The notes below the pieces were generated by a model. It saw only the letters and a list, made by a program, of their open reading frames with translations, ran no database searches and was not told where the DNA came from. From contig JAIDTI010000041.1 in NCBI GenBank assembly GCA_029060755.1, positions 1 through 53,058 on the forward strand: DNA of 53,058 bases, read 5' to 3'. Made by a program: the position numbers and the translations under genes. Below, in pieces: positions 34,028 to 41,935 of the stretch. Origin of the DNA: Ruminococcus sp. (GTDB lineage: Bacteria; Bacillota; Clostridia; Oscillospirales; Ruminococcaceae). Position 1 is the stretch's first letter. Each line of letters opens with the position of its first letter.

Positions 34028-34438
34028 ATGAAATATAACACATCTCAAAAAGAAAAACTGATTGAGTTTCTTATAAATAATAAAGAAAAGCATACAAATG
34101 TGCAGGAAATAGGTGCTTATCTCCGTTCAGAAGGTACGCCATTAGGAACGGCTACAATTTACCGTCAGCTTGACAGCCTTGTTGATTCAGGTATTGTAAG
34201 AAAATTTGTCATCGACGGAAAAACAGGAGCTTGTTATCAGTATATCGAAAACAGGGAGGAATGTTATGAGCATTTCCACCTGAAATGCCTTTCATGCGGT
34301 AAACTGATACATCTTGAATGTAGTCAGCTTATGGAGATAAGCCGTCATATTGCCGAAAATCATGGTTTTGAAATAGACAACTCACAAACAGTTTTTTATG
34401 GCAGATGTTCAGAATGTTCTGCTGAAACTGACGGATAA
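34028..34438 (+). CDS. Fur-family metal- or peroxide-responsive repressor
   Basis: A 136-aa Fur-family protein. The winged helix covers residues 1-75 with the recognition segment GTATIYRQLDSLVDSG (40-55). The dimerisation/metal domain has HFH (82-84), CLSC (87-90), IHLEC and a C-terminal CSEC (127-130), so the structural zinc site of two CxxC pairs is complete. Fur, Zur and PerR cannot be told apart reliably; PerR would need specific His and Asp ligands that I cannot assign. ATG 34028 has GGAGG eight bases upstream; the frame extends to 33983 but has no site there. It is divergent from the RNA-ligase operon. Confidence 0.9.
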   Translation: MKYNTSQKEKLIEFLINNKEKHTNVQEIGAYLRSEGTPLGTATIYRQLDSLVDSGIVRKFVIDGKTGACYQYIENREECYEHFHLKCLSCGKLIHLECSQLMEISRHIAENHGFEIDNSQTVFYGRCSECSAETDG

Positions 34439-34521
34439 ATTTTTACTTCGCTTGTGTTGTCATATGGAATATCTGTCTGATTTGCTTTAGGAATATAGAT
34501 TTTTACATCTTCATCATTCAT
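34396..34521 (-). CDS. Possible small protein antisense to the fur 3' end
   Basis: A 41-codon frame with a good ribosome binding site (AGGTGA, seven bases before ATG 34521). The product contains two similar segments, DVKIYIPKANQ and EVKIYPSVSAE. The last 43 bases lie opposite the 3' end of the Fur-family gene. No known family. It could be a genuine small protein or chance, and nothing else explains the 190-base gap. Confidence 0.35.
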   Translation of the reverse strand: MNDEDVKIYIPKANQTDIPYDNTSEVKIYPSVSAEHSEHLP

Positions 34522-34577
34522 ATTCGTCACCTCATTATATATTGTTTCTTTTTTTATTGAAAATATACCTGAATATC

Positions 34578-34606
34578 TTGACTTTATCGTAATAATGTGC
34601 TAAAAT
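34578..34606 (+). promoter_or_regulatory. Promoter of the membrane-anchored hypothetical gene
   Basis: TTGACT (34578-34583), 17-base spacer, TAAAAT (34601-34606), 23 bases before ATG 34629. Confidence 0.65.
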
Positions 34607-34628
34607 TTAACTATAAGGAAGTGAAAAA

Positions 34629-35255
34629 ATGGCTGATAATAAAAAAGTTGAATTAATCAAGGGTGAAATTGTTGAACCTATAGAAGATTCCAAAAATAAA
34701 AAGAAAAAAAATATTTTTACATATATCGGTATAGGTGCTGTTGCCATATTGATTGTTGTGATTATTTTAGTATTCATCAATATTTCCAATGCTTATAAAA
34801 AGCCTGTCAAGAATCTGATAAAAGGTATGAACAGAGCCAGTACTGAAATACTTATGGAAGCGGTTTTTCCGGAAGATGTTGTTACATATAAGCATATAGA
34901 TGCTAAAAATAATGGTATTTCGTGGGAAGATTATCTGAAAAATAATGATAATCTGATAAAATCAAGGCTTGAAAATATGTATTTTAAAAAAGCAAAATGT
35001 AAAATACTTGCTAAAGAGAAAATCAGCGGAAGTAATTTTGATAAAATCCACGATTTTTACATGGATAAATATGATGCTGAAATCACTAAAGCATATCGTC
35101 TGGAAGTAGACATGACTTTCAGAACGAACAGCGGAAGTGAAACACCATCAGGCTGGATTTGTGTTGTGAAAATTAAAGATGAGAACTGGAAATTCTGTTC
35201 TGAATACAGTGAAAAACACTTTGATTTTGTTGATGAAGCATTAAAATTTGAATAA
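34629..35255 (+). CDS. Single-pass membrane-anchored hypothetical protein
   Basis: A 208-aa protein with a short acidic cytoplasmic N-terminus, a KKKK stop-transfer cluster, one membrane helix at about residues 29-51 (rich in Ile, Val, Leu) and an extracellular domain of about 155 residues. The domain has an alternating helix/strand pattern resembling NTF2- or DUF4878-type folds (VKNLIKGMNRAS... at its start, ENWKFCSEY near its end), but I cannot assign a family. It has its own promoter, an AAGGAAG site, and a terminator 8 bases past the stop, so it is a monocistronic unit. Probable role in the envelope. Confidence 0.7.
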   Translation: MADNKKVELIKGEIVEPIEDSKNKKKKNIFTYIGIGAVAILIVVIILVFINISNAYKKPVKNLIKGMNRASTEILMEAVFPEDVVTYKHIDAKNNGISWEDYLKNNDNLIKSRLENMYFKKAKCKILAKEKISGSNFDKIHDFYMDKYDAEITKAYRLEVDMTFRTNSGSETPSGWICVVKIKDENWKFCSEYSEKHFDFVDEALKFE

Positions 35256-35262
35256 ATAATCA

Positions 35263-35287
35263 TGCCGGAGTTAATCTTCGGCATTTT
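35263..35287 (+). terminator. Rho-independent terminator
   Basis: Hairpin TGCCGGAG/CTTCGGCA with a five-base loop and TTTTT following, right after the stop at 35255. Confidence 0.75.
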
Positions 35288-35305
35288 TCAGGAGATGTAT
35301 TTTTT

Positions 35306-36235
35306 ATGTCAGGTATTATTTTAAATCAGACAATTATCATGTTTATGCTTATACTTGTGGGTGTTCTTTGCAGTAAATTAAAGATTATCAGCAGTTCTGC
35401 AAACAGGGAACTTTCAAAATTTGTTTTGCAGATTGTCAACCCCGTTGTGATTTTTACATCATATCAGACGGAAATACATGATAATCTTGTAAAAAATCTG
35501 CTTATAACTTTCGGACTTTCATTTGCAGTTTTTGCTGTTATGATTGGAGCTGTATATATTCTCATTTCGAAAAAAGAGGGCAGAGAAACGGAAATTGAGC
35601 GTTTTTCGTCTATATATTCAAACTGCGGATTTATGGGAATACCTCTTGCAAATGCTATGTTCGGCATGGAGGGTGTATTTTATCTTACAGCTTTTATTAC
35701 AACATTTAACTTAATAGCGTGGACTCATGGAATTATACTGCTTACTGGTGAGCGTGATATGAAAAAAGTGGCGAAAGTTTTCTATTCTCCGACAGTTATA
35801 TCAATAATTCTTGGTCTTGTATCATTTTTTCTGCAAATCAAACTGCCTGAACTTCCTGCAAAAGTTATGGAGTACATCGCACAACTTAATACGCCTATGG
35901 CAATGTTAGTTTCAGGTGTGAGCATGGCAGAAACACATATTTTCAAGATGATAAAAAAACCTGATATATACCGTGTGTGTTTGATAAAGTTGATTATACT
36001 CCCTGTAATTTTATCAACACTGCTTTCATTTGTGCCTGTTGACGAAAAAGTCGGATTGACTGTACTTGTTGCCGCCTCTGCACCGCCTGCCGCTATGTGT
36101 ACACTGCAATGCCTGAATAATGGCAAAAATTATTTATACGCATCGGAAATTTTTACAGCCGGTACAATTTTTTCTGTATTGACTTTGCCTGTTATCGTGA
36201 AATTTTCAGAACTTTTAACAAAAATAATAAGTTGA
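35306..36235 (+). CDS. AEC family transporter (auxin efflux carrier fold)
   Basis: A 309-aa membrane protein with about ten helices arranged as two five-helix repeats, as in the AEC/malonate transporter (MdcF, YfdV) family. Characteristic parts are the N-terminal NQTIIMFMLILVGVL, CSKLKIIS with the crossover ANRELSKFVLQIVNPV (in part), CGFMGIPLANAMFG (about 111-124) and APPAAMCTLQCLNN near the C-terminus, which correspond to the broken helices of the transport site. Substrate is probably a small organic acid, but is not set by the sequence. AGGAGAT precedes the start. No coupled neighbour gives a hint. Confidence 0.88.
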   Translation: MSGIILNQTIIMFMLILVGVLCSKLKIISSSANRELSKFVLQIVNPVVIFTSYQTEIHDNLVKNLLITFGLSFAVFAVMIGAVYILISKKEGRETEIERFSSIYSNCGFMGIPLANAMFGMEGVFYLTAFITTFNLIAWTHGIILLTGERDMKKVAKVFYSPTVISIILGLVSFFLQIKLPELPAKVMEYIAQLNTPMAMLVSGVSMAETHIFKMIKKPDIYRVCLIKLIILPVILSTLLSFVPVDEKVGLTVLVAASAPPAAMCTLQCLNNGKNYLYASEIFTAGTIFSVLTLPVIVKFSELLTKIIS

Positions 36236-36323
36236 CTTTATTAATAACGCTGATTTTTATAACATTTTCTCAAAAAAAGGTTTATTTTTTTGCTTAAATG
36301 TGTTATAATATAATTGTTATTTT

Positions 36324-36387
36324 GAGTAATCTTTTTATGGCAGTATTACATAAAAATAGTTTTGTACTGCATACCTTTGGATTACTC
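36324..36387 (+). promoter_or_regulatory. Nested hairpin in the leader of the ROK-type gene
   Basis: GAGTAATC (36324-36331) pairs with GATTACTC (36380-36387), and inside it GCAGTA (36340-36345) pairs with TACTGC (36365-36370). A TATAAT lies at 36303-36308, so the structure would sit at the very 5' end of the transcript, about 40 bases before the start codon. It is followed by CTGTTTTAG, a weak T-run. It may be an attenuator, an RNA stabiliser or a DNA operator. Confidence 0.45.
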
Positions 36388-36430
36388 CTGTTTTAGATAC
36401 TATTTTAATTTAAGAATGGAGTTCATGCAA

Positions 36431-37651
36431 ATGGAAAAAAGAGGAATCAGCAAATTAGACTTGAAAAGACGCAACAGAATGCAGATATTAAAGACAATAA
36501 GAGAATATGGTCCGATTTCAAGAGTTGATGTTGCAAGTACACTTGAAATTACAAGAGCTGCTGTTACTATTATTACAAATGAAATGATTGAAGAAGGTGT
36601 TCTTATTGAAATAGGTGAAGCACCTGTCAATGCAGAAAAACTTCAGAAGGGCAGAAGAAAAATTCTTATTGACATAAATGTAAACAGTCGTTTTGCTCTT
36701 GGTGCAACTGTTGACGAAAAAGAAGTAAGTGTCGGTCTTACAAATCTCAATTCAGAAATACTTGATAAATCAAGCATGGTTATTGATGACAGAACAACAA
36801 GCAAAGATATTATTAATTACATAATCAAGGCAAGTAACACTATGATTGAAAACAGTGCATTGACAAAAGACAAGATTCTTGGACTTGGTGTTGGTGTTGT
36901 TCCGTCTATGTGGGGCAAACTTAAAATATTCTATAAAGACGGTGTGCTTGATTTCAACAATTTTATTGAAAAGCTTTCAACCGGACTTGATGTTAACATT
37001 CAGTGCGGAAATGCTGTTGGTCTTATGGCTCTTGCAAATAATGACTTCAAAACACAAAATGGCTATCAGACAAACACTGCATTTATCCATAACGGAAATC
37101 AGGTTAATCTTGCTATTATCAATAAAAATGAACTTTCAAGCGATTATATTTCATATACTTCAATGATTGAAAAGTATATTGTAAGTCCTAACGGAAAGGA
37201 ACTTGACGGTTATCCTAATGGCTCTGTCAAGGCAGAACTTTCAAGACCTGCTATGCTTTCTGCTTTCTGCAATATATGTTCAAGTGAAAAAACACCTATT
37301 CTTTGGGAGATTATAAAAGGCGACAAGAAGAATATCAATGTTGACAATGTTTTTATGGCTCTTATGAGAGGTGAAGAACCTGTCAAAAATCTTGTGGACA
37401 GTATTATTGCAAAGTATGCAGTTCTTATCAATAATATCGCTGTAAGTCACTTTGCGAAAAAAATTGTACTTCACAATTTTAAACTCAATGAAAAACAATT
37501 TGACTATGTAAAGCGTGAAATGATTCGTCTGATAAGCGAAGAAATCGTTGACAAGGTTGTATTAAGCAAACTTGAGGGCAAAAGCAATTTTCTTGGCGGT
37601 TGTGCATTGATTATTCAGAACGGTTTCTATAATAAGGGCGGTTTATTGTAA
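36431..37651 (+). CDS. ROK-family transcriptional regulator, kinase fold degenerate
   Basis: A 406-aa protein. The N-terminal winged helix is clear: ILKTIREYGPISRVDVASTL then ITRAAVTIITNEMIEEGVL, quoted in part (about residues 16-55), as in XylR/NagC proteins. The rest follows the ROK order (FALGATVDEKEVSVGLTNLN, GLGVGVVPSMWG, GNAVGLMALANND), but the hallmark CxCGxxGC zinc motif and the catalytic Asp of the kinase are missing. It is therefore a regulator that probably no longer binds sugar in the usual way. ATG 36431 has GGAG nine bases before it; ATG 36425 is an alternative. A nested hairpin lies in its leader. Confidence 0.8.
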   Translation: MEKRGISKLDLKRRNRMQILKTIREYGPISRVDVASTLEITRAAVTIITNEMIEEGVLIEIGEAPVNAEKLQKGRRKILIDINVNSRFALGATVDEKEVSVGLTNLNSEILDKSSMVIDDRTTSKDIINYIIKASNTMIENSALTKDKILGLGVGVVPSMWGKLKIFYKDGVLDFNNFIEKLSTGLDVNIQCGNAVGLMALANNDFKTQNGYQTNTAFIHNGNQVNLAIINKNELSSDYISYTSMIEKYIVSPNGKELDGYPNGSVKAELSRPAMLSAFCNICSSEKTPILWEIIKGDKKNINVDNVFMALMRGEEPVKNLVDSIIAKYAVLINNIAVSHFAKKIVLHNFKLNEKQFDYVKREMIRLISEEIVDKVVLSKLEGKSNFLGGCALIIQNGFYNKGGLL

Positions 37652-37655
37652 AAAT

Positions 37656-38015
37656 ATGACTTTATTTGAAGAATGTACAGCTGTTTTACAAAAGTACAGC
37701 ATTATAGAAGATAAGGAACTGGAAAATCAGATACTTTCTAATATTCATCTTACGTTTTACGGAAAAGCAGATTTTTCAATGTATGCTGATTCTCATGAAG
37801 TTAGTTTGGACGAAATACGCTTGTTGTCTGGTGATTATTATGTAGTATGGAGTGATTGTACAATTCCAATAATCAAGTGTAATATTAGTGATATATTAGA
37901 TAATATTGATGATGTATTAGCAGTTTCGTTTGATACCTGGATTATATCAGTTGATATGAAGCAGATAATTGAATTTTATCATGAAGGAGATATAACTTCA
38001 GGCAATATTTTATAA
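37656..38015 (+). CDS. Small hypothetical protein, possible CDI-immunity-like
   Basis: A 119-aa acidic soluble protein. The pattern YYVVWSDCTIPIIKCNISDIL followed by DDVLAVSFDTWIIS (about residues 61-95, quoted in part) resembles small immunity-type proteins of contact-dependent inhibition systems as I remember them; this is a weak recognition. No toxin gene is adjacent. It lies four bases after the ROK gene and shares its transcript, but has no good ribosome binding site of its own, so it may depend on coupled translation. It is followed by a strong terminator. Confidence 0.6.
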   Translation: MTLFEECTAVLQKYSIIEDKELENQILSNIHLTFYGKADFSMYADSHEVSLDEIRLLSGDYYVVWSDCTIPIIKCNISDILDNIDDVLAVSFDTWIISVDMKQIIEFYHEGDITSGNIL

Positions 38016-38062
38016 GTAAAAGTGCTGTATCTTTTTATGATACAGCAGTCAGTTTATCAAAA

Positions 38063-38095
38063 AAGTCCCTGCTCTCATAATGAGAACAGGGACAA
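38063..38095 (+). terminator. Strong terminator after the ROK transcription unit
   Basis: GTCCCTG-CTCTCAT / ATGAGA-ACAGGGAC hairpin (38065-38093), flanked by AAAA on the left and AAATTTA on the right, so it may act in both directions. Confidence 0.7.
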
Positions 38096-38180
38096 ATTTA
38101 TGCAAAGAAATATGATTGAGAAAATCATCTGCTTTGATGTTGTTCTTTCGATTTCCATTACTGGCATTATGAAATATAAC

Positions 38181-38221
38181 AAAAAGAGAAAGGCTGTGTA
38201 ACCTCATGATTACACAACCTC
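38181..38221 (-). terminator. Terminator of the zinc-ribbon gene
   Basis: On the minus strand GGTTGTGTAA, loop TCATGAGG, TTACACAGCC, then TTTCTCTTTTTG. It lies about 57 bases after the stop at 38278. Confidence 0.7.
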
Positions 38222-38277
38222 TCATTCAAATCTTAAAAACTTCTTTATGTGCGTTACACTTAAAAGTGAGGGATTTT

Positions 38278-38769
38278 TTAATCAATCTTTGCACCACATT
38301 TGCTACAGAAAGCTGCTCCGTCCTGCAATTTTTCACCACATACAGAGCAGACATTTACTGTCTCTGCCTCAACAACTTCCTGCTCTACAACAGGTTCAGG
38401 CTGTTTTACTTCTGCACCACATTTATTGCATACTCTTGAATCCTGTGGTATAGCTTCACCGCAGGCATCACAGATAAGCATACCGTCCAAAAGGTTAACC
38501 TGCTTCTTAAGACCATCAACTTTTGCCTGCTTTTCTTTTATTGAAGTAAATTCAGCACTGAACGTTTCTGAATCAGGAGAATTTTTATAAAGTTCTTTGC
38601 CGACATTAAGGAAAATATCATTGATTTCATTGTTGAGCTGATTTATCTCCTTATTAAGACGGTTTTTCTCTGTGATTTTCTGAACACCGTCAGATGCGTC
38701 CTTGATGCCCTTGTCAACAGTTGTTGTTACTTTTCCTGCAATATCTTTAAATTTTTCTTTAAATCCCAT
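38278..38769 (-). CDS. Coiled-coil double zinc-ribbon protein
   Basis: A 163-aa protein. Residues 1-35 are an amphipathic KEKFKDIAGKVTTTV-type segment, about 36-95 a helical coiled coil (NRLNKEINQLNNEIND), and the C-terminus has two zinc ribbons of the CxxCG...CxxCG type (about 100-119 and 140-160), linked by a Glu/Val/Pro-rich spacer (EPVVEQEVVEAE). Such zinc_ribbon_2 proteins are common in Firmicutes, with unknown function, sometimes tied to membrane or division processes. It has AAGGAGG upstream and its own terminator. Confidence 0.8.
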   Translation of the reverse strand: MGFKEKFKDIAGKVTTTVDKGIKDASDGVQKITEKNRLNKEINQLNNEINDIFLNVGKELYKNSPDSETFSAEFTSIKEKQAKVDGLKKQVNLLDGMLICDACGEAIPQDSRVCNKCGAEVKQPEPVVEQEVVEAETVNVCSVCGEKLQDGAAFCSKCGAKID

Positions 38770-38814
38770 TTTGCAAGACCTCCTTAGTTATATAAATATT
38801 TTAATCAGAGTGCT

Positions 38815-40101
38815 TTACGTTAAAGTGGAAATACTTGAAGTAAGCGTTCTGAATCTTATTGAATTATAAGCCCTTAATGCAGGTTCTGAAAAATCACTGC
38901 ACAAGTTTGAATAAAGGGTCATAAGCGGAGCATCTACGGAAATTTTATCGCCGACAGAAAATTCAAGCACAATACCTGCTGTGCTGTCTATATCATCATC
39001 TTTTTCAATTCTGCCTGCTCCTAACAGAAGTGATGCCATTCCTATTTCTTCTGCATTTACGGAAATAATCTCCACATCTCTTGATGAACATATAGTATGA
39101 CTGAATTTTGCTTTCGGAAGAAGTTCTGCATTATCGCATATTCTTTCGTCACCGCCATGCAGTCTTATTGTTTCTTTCAATACAGCCAAAGCACGTCCGG
39201 ACTTTATGGAATCTTTCGCCATTGCAACACATTCCTCATAACTTCCCTTTTCAGCAAGTTCAAGCATATTTGCTGTAAGTTCAATGCAGGTATCATATAG
39301 TCTGCCTTTGGATTTGCCGTTCAGAATCTCTATTGCTTCCTTTATTTCAAGAGCATTTCCGATACAGTTTCCGAGTGGTACATTCATATCAGTTACAATG
39401 GCACGGCATTTCTTGCCAGCCATATTTCCGACTTTTTCCATAAGTTCTGCAAGACGCTGAGCATCTTCTTCTGTTTTCATGAAAGCACCTGAACCACATT
39501 TTACATCAAGCAACAAACAATCTGCATTTACAACAAGCTTTTTACTCATAATGCTTGCACAGATAAGCGGAATACTGTCAACTGTACCTGTTGCATTTCG
39601 CAGAGCATACATTTTTTTGTCGGCAGGACAAAGCTCATCACTTTGTGAGATTACAGAAAATCCGGTCTTGTTTACAATATCAATAAATTCATTGAACTGT
39701 AATTCTGTACAATAGCCATCTATACTTTCAAGCTTGTCAATAGTACCACCTGTATGTCCTAATCCACGACCTGACATTTTCGGAACTGCAACACCGCAAG
39801 CCGCCGCCATAGCTCCAATAATAATAGTAGTCTTATCGCCGACTCCCCCTGTACTATGTTTATCAACAGTAACTTTATTTATACCGCTGAGATCAAGGAC
39901 GTTGCCACTGTCACGCATTGCAAATGTAAGGGCAATAGTTTCTTCATCTGTCAATCCATTCAGACAAACAGCCATAAGCCATGAGGACATCTGATAATCA
40001 GAAATTTCTCCCGATGTATAGCCATTTATAAGGTATTGTATTTCACTTTCTGAAAGAGGGATTGATTTTTTTGTTTTGTTAATTATATCAACTGGGTTCA
40101 A
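38815..40101 (-). CDS. pdp: Pyrimidine-nucleoside phosphorylase
   Basis: A 428-aa enzyme of the thymidine/pyrimidine-nucleoside phosphorylase family, which splits uridine, thymidine or deoxyuridine with phosphate. The signature SGRGLGHTGGTIDKLES (about 110-126) and the phosphate site VDKHSTGGVGDK are both complete, as are LRNATGTVDSI and DVKCGSGAFM. The C-terminal domain resembles a biotinyl-lipoyl fold (GDKISVDAPLMTLYS). The usual N-terminus is VDII shortly after the start; TTG 40101 has GGAGGTGA eight bases before it, whereas GTG 40110 overlaps that site. So TTG 40101 is preferred. It functions in nucleoside salvage. Confidence 0.93.
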   Translation of the reverse strand: MNPVDIINKTKKSIPLSESEIQYLINGYTSGEISDYQMSSWLMAVCLNGLTDEETIALTFAMRDSGNVLDLSGINKVTVDKHSTGGVGDKTTIIIGAMAAACGVAVPKMSGRGLGHTGGTIDKLESIDGYCTELQFNEFIDIVNKTGFSVISQSDELCPADKKMYALRNATGTVDSIPLICASIMSKKLVVNADCLLLDVKCGSGAFMKTEEDAQRLAELMEKVGNMAGKKCRAIVTDMNVPLGNCIGNALEIKEAIEILNGKSKGRLYDTCIELTANMLELAEKGSYEECVAMAKDSIKSGRALAVLKETIRLHGGDERICDNAELLPKAKFSHTICSSRDVEIISVNAEEIGMASLLLGAGRIEKDDDIDSTAGIVLEFSVGDKISVDAPLMTLYSNLCSDFSEPALRAYNSIRFRTLTSSISTLT

Positions 40102-40179
40102 CTCTTTCACCTCCTCATTTTAATCATAACATATTTTTAATAAAAAGTCAATAGCTTTCAGAAAAAAATTATGTAAAAT

Positions 40180-40434
40180 TCATATATATTTTATAATTAT
40201 CATAACAGCAACAAACGGAACTCCTAAAACCGCACTTCCACATATGTTAAAAATATTAAGAGGGAGTTCCGCACCGATAACACCTCCGAATTTATTAACA
40301 AGAACAAGTGCAGTAAATCCCATAAATGTACCAAAAATCAGAGATGAAAAACGTTTCCGTCTCTTGCTGTAATATATAATCATAATAAAAACAACAACTG
40401 CACATATTAAAAAGAATATTGTTTCTGTATTCAT
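40180..40434 (-). CDS. BofA-family small membrane protein
   Basis: An 84-aa protein with two or three membrane helices. The first spans about 5-21 and the second and third enclose LVNKFGGVIGAELPLNIFNICGSAVLGVPF (quoted in part as LVNKFGGVIG and GSAVLGVPF), the pattern of the pro-sigma-K processing inhibitor BofA (NK.GG...PfN...G.LG.P). BofA holds the SpoIVFB protease complex silent in sporulating bacteria. Here it begins a row of small minus-strand genes of unknown or sporulation-like role (40447-41245). The match is good but short. Confidence 0.7.
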   Translation of the reverse strand: MNTETIFFLICAVVVFIMIIYYSKRRKRFSSLIFGTFMGFTALVLVNKFGGVIGAELPLNIFNICGSAVLGVPFVAVMIIIKYI

Positions 40435-40446
40435 TTTTTCTTTCCT

Positions 40447-40614
40447 TTATAGTAATATATATATAAGCGCAAGAATAAGTTTCATATCGCTGTTTTCTTT
40501 TATCATAAGAAAAAGCAGAGCAGCAATAAGAAGTGTATCATCATCAATGCCGAAAAGAAGCTTTTTTTCAGGTTCACTTATATTTTTTTCGGGCAGACTG
40601 CTGTAAACAGACAT
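40447..40614 (-). CDS. Small hypothetical protein (55 aa)
   Basis: A short frame with an excellent ribosome binding site (GGAGGG, five bases before ATG 40614). The product starts MSVYSSLPEKNISEPEKK, continues with an acidic turn (GIDDDTLLIAAL) and has two hydrophobic segments (LLIAALLFLMI and LILALIYILL). It lies between two co-directional genes 11-13 bases away, so it is likely real. It resembles short sporulation-associated membrane peptides of Clostridia, but I cannot name the family. Confidence 0.6.
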   Translation of the reverse strand: MSVYSSLPEKNISEPEKKLLFGIDDDTLLIAALLFLMIKENSDMKLILALIYILL

Positions 40615-40624
40615 TTTTTCCCTC

Positions 40625-40972
40625 CTAAAAAAGATTATTGATTAGTCCACTTTCTTTTGCTATATTGTATACAGCAATAATTTTAAGCATCTTTATTGCG
40701 TGGTCAAGTTTCTGCTGTTTCTCCTCCCTGAGATGAGGGCGGAGAGCGAGCAGAAGTTCTGTATTTTTGTCCTGACTGTTAAAAGTTCCCACAAGGCTCA
40801 TAAGTTTCATAATCTGCTCAATATCGGGCGTTCCATTATCTGCATTGCAGTCTGCATCTGTTTCATATTTTGGAGTTTCTTCATTAAATTCTCCTGATTT
40901 GAACATTTTTGCAAGTTCTGCAATTTGCCGTACACTTTCTTCATCGGAAAGAATACCCGAAATTTTACTCAT
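40625..40972 (-). CDS. Small helical hypothetical protein
   Basis: A 115-aa acidic protein with a helical N-terminus (SKISGILSDEESVRQIAEL), an unstructured acidic middle (ETDADCNADNGTPD) and a conserved-looking C-terminal helix pair, LLLALRPHLREEKQQKL then AIKMLKIIAVYNIAKESGL (in part). Proteins with this C-terminus are common as hypothetical in Clostridia, and sit in the same small-gene row as the BofA-like gene. GGAAG lies five bases before ATG 40972; a TTG at 40984 is the longer alternative. Confidence 0.65.
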   Translation of the reverse strand: MSKISGILSDEESVRQIAELAKMFKSGEFNEETPKYETDADCNADNGTPDIEQIMKLMSLVGTFNSQDKNTELLLALRPHLREEKQQKLDHAIKMLKIIAVYNIAKESGLINNLF

Positions 40973-40993
40973 TATATCTTCCAAAACAGCACC

Positions 40994-41245
40994 TTATTTC
41001 TTGCCTATAAGCTTCTCATAAAGAGCTTTTGCCTGCGGTGTACTCATCATTTTTTCCACAAGCTTCGGATTATTTACCGCCTGACTAAATTTTTCTGAAT
41101 CGCTTTTGCTCATAGCAGATAATGCGCTGTCAAATTTGCCTGCTTCAAGTTCACTTTTCAGCTTTTCAGGTGAAACGCCGATTTTTTTGCTGACTACATT
41201 CAGAAGTCCGTTAAGCTGATTCGGGTCAATATTACTTTTATTCAT
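40994..41245 (-). CDS. Small helical hypothetical protein (83 aa)
   Basis: An 83-aa helical, basic-ended protein: NPNQLNGLLNVVSKKIGVSPEKL-like start (LNGLLNVVSKKIGVSPEKL), SELEAGKFDSALSAMS and NNPKLVEKMMSTPQAKALYEKL at the end (quoted in parts). It resembles the small helical proteins near sporulation genes in Clostridia. It is the first gene of the row of minus-strand small genes ending with the BofA-like one. The start has GGAG eight bases upstream. No enzymatic motif. Confidence 0.65.
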   Translation of the reverse strand: MNKSNIDPNQLNGLLNVVSKKIGVSPEKLKSELEAGKFDSALSAMSKSDSEKFSQAVNNPKLVEKMMSTPQAKALYEKLIGKK

Positions 41246-41263
41246 AAAATATTCTCCTCACTA

Positions 41264-41292
41264 TTGCATTTTTTTTTAATATATGTTATAAT
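41264..41292 (+). promoter_or_regulatory. Promoter of the YfcE-like gene
   Basis: TTGCAT (41264-41269), 17-base spacer with a T9 run, TATAAT (41287-41292), 41 bases before ATG 41334. Confidence 0.75.
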
Positions 41293-41333
41293 AATGTAGA
41301 TGTTCCCTATTATTTTTTATATGGAGGTTTTTT

Positions 41334-41816
41334 ATGCGTATCATTGTTATTTCTGACACACACGGCAATATCAACAATCTTAAATCCGTTTTTCTCCGCA
41401 ACCACGATGCTGACCTTTTTATCCATCTCGGTGACGGTGAAAGAGACCTGAACACTTTTCTTTCAGACCATACAGAATACATAGATAAAACTATCAATGT
41501 ATGCGGAAACTGCGATATGTACAGCATGAGTCCAGGTTTTGTGGTTCTTCCCATATCGGGTCACAAAATTTTTGCAACTCACGGACATTTATTCGCTGTA
41601 AAGAATGGTCTTGAAATCATAAAGAAAAATGCTAAAAAGAATGATTGTGATATTGTACTTTTTGGACATACTCACGTACGTTGTAACAGAAAAGAGGACG
41701 GATTATTTCTTCTCAATCCAGGAAGTGCAAGCTATCCTAATGACAGCACTAAACCATCTTTTGGTCATATCGACCTTTCCAGTGCTGGAGTTGTTATCAA
41801 CATCGCTGATGTATAA
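41334..41816 (+). CDS. YfcE/MJ0936-type metallophosphodiesterase
   Basis: A 160-aa single-domain phosphodiesterase with SDTHGN (Asp8, His10), HLGDGERD (Asp34 region), GNCD in place of GNHD, ATHGH and FGHTH. The Cys in GNCD replaces the usual His; this is normal for the YfcE subfamily. Such enzymes act on phosphodiesters in vitro and their cellular substrate is unknown. GGAGG precedes the start. In many Firmicutes the gene follows rph and an ITPase; here it does not, and is followed by two unknown genes. Confidence 0.88.
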   Translation: MRIIVISDTHGNINNLKSVFLRNHDADLFIHLGDGERDLNTFLSDHTEYIDKTINVCGNCDMYSMSPGFVVLPISGHKIFATHGHLFAVKNGLEIIKKNAKKNDCDIVLFGHTHVRCNRKEDGLFLLNPGSASYPNDSTKPSFGHIDLSSAGVVINIADV

Positions 41817-41935
41817 TATGCTTTTTATACAGAATCTGTCACATCAGAAAACTAATAAAAAACATTTTACTATAATATATGCAGTAATGTACGGTTCTTA
41901 TACCTCTGTATAAATTTTTACTAAAGGAGATTTTT

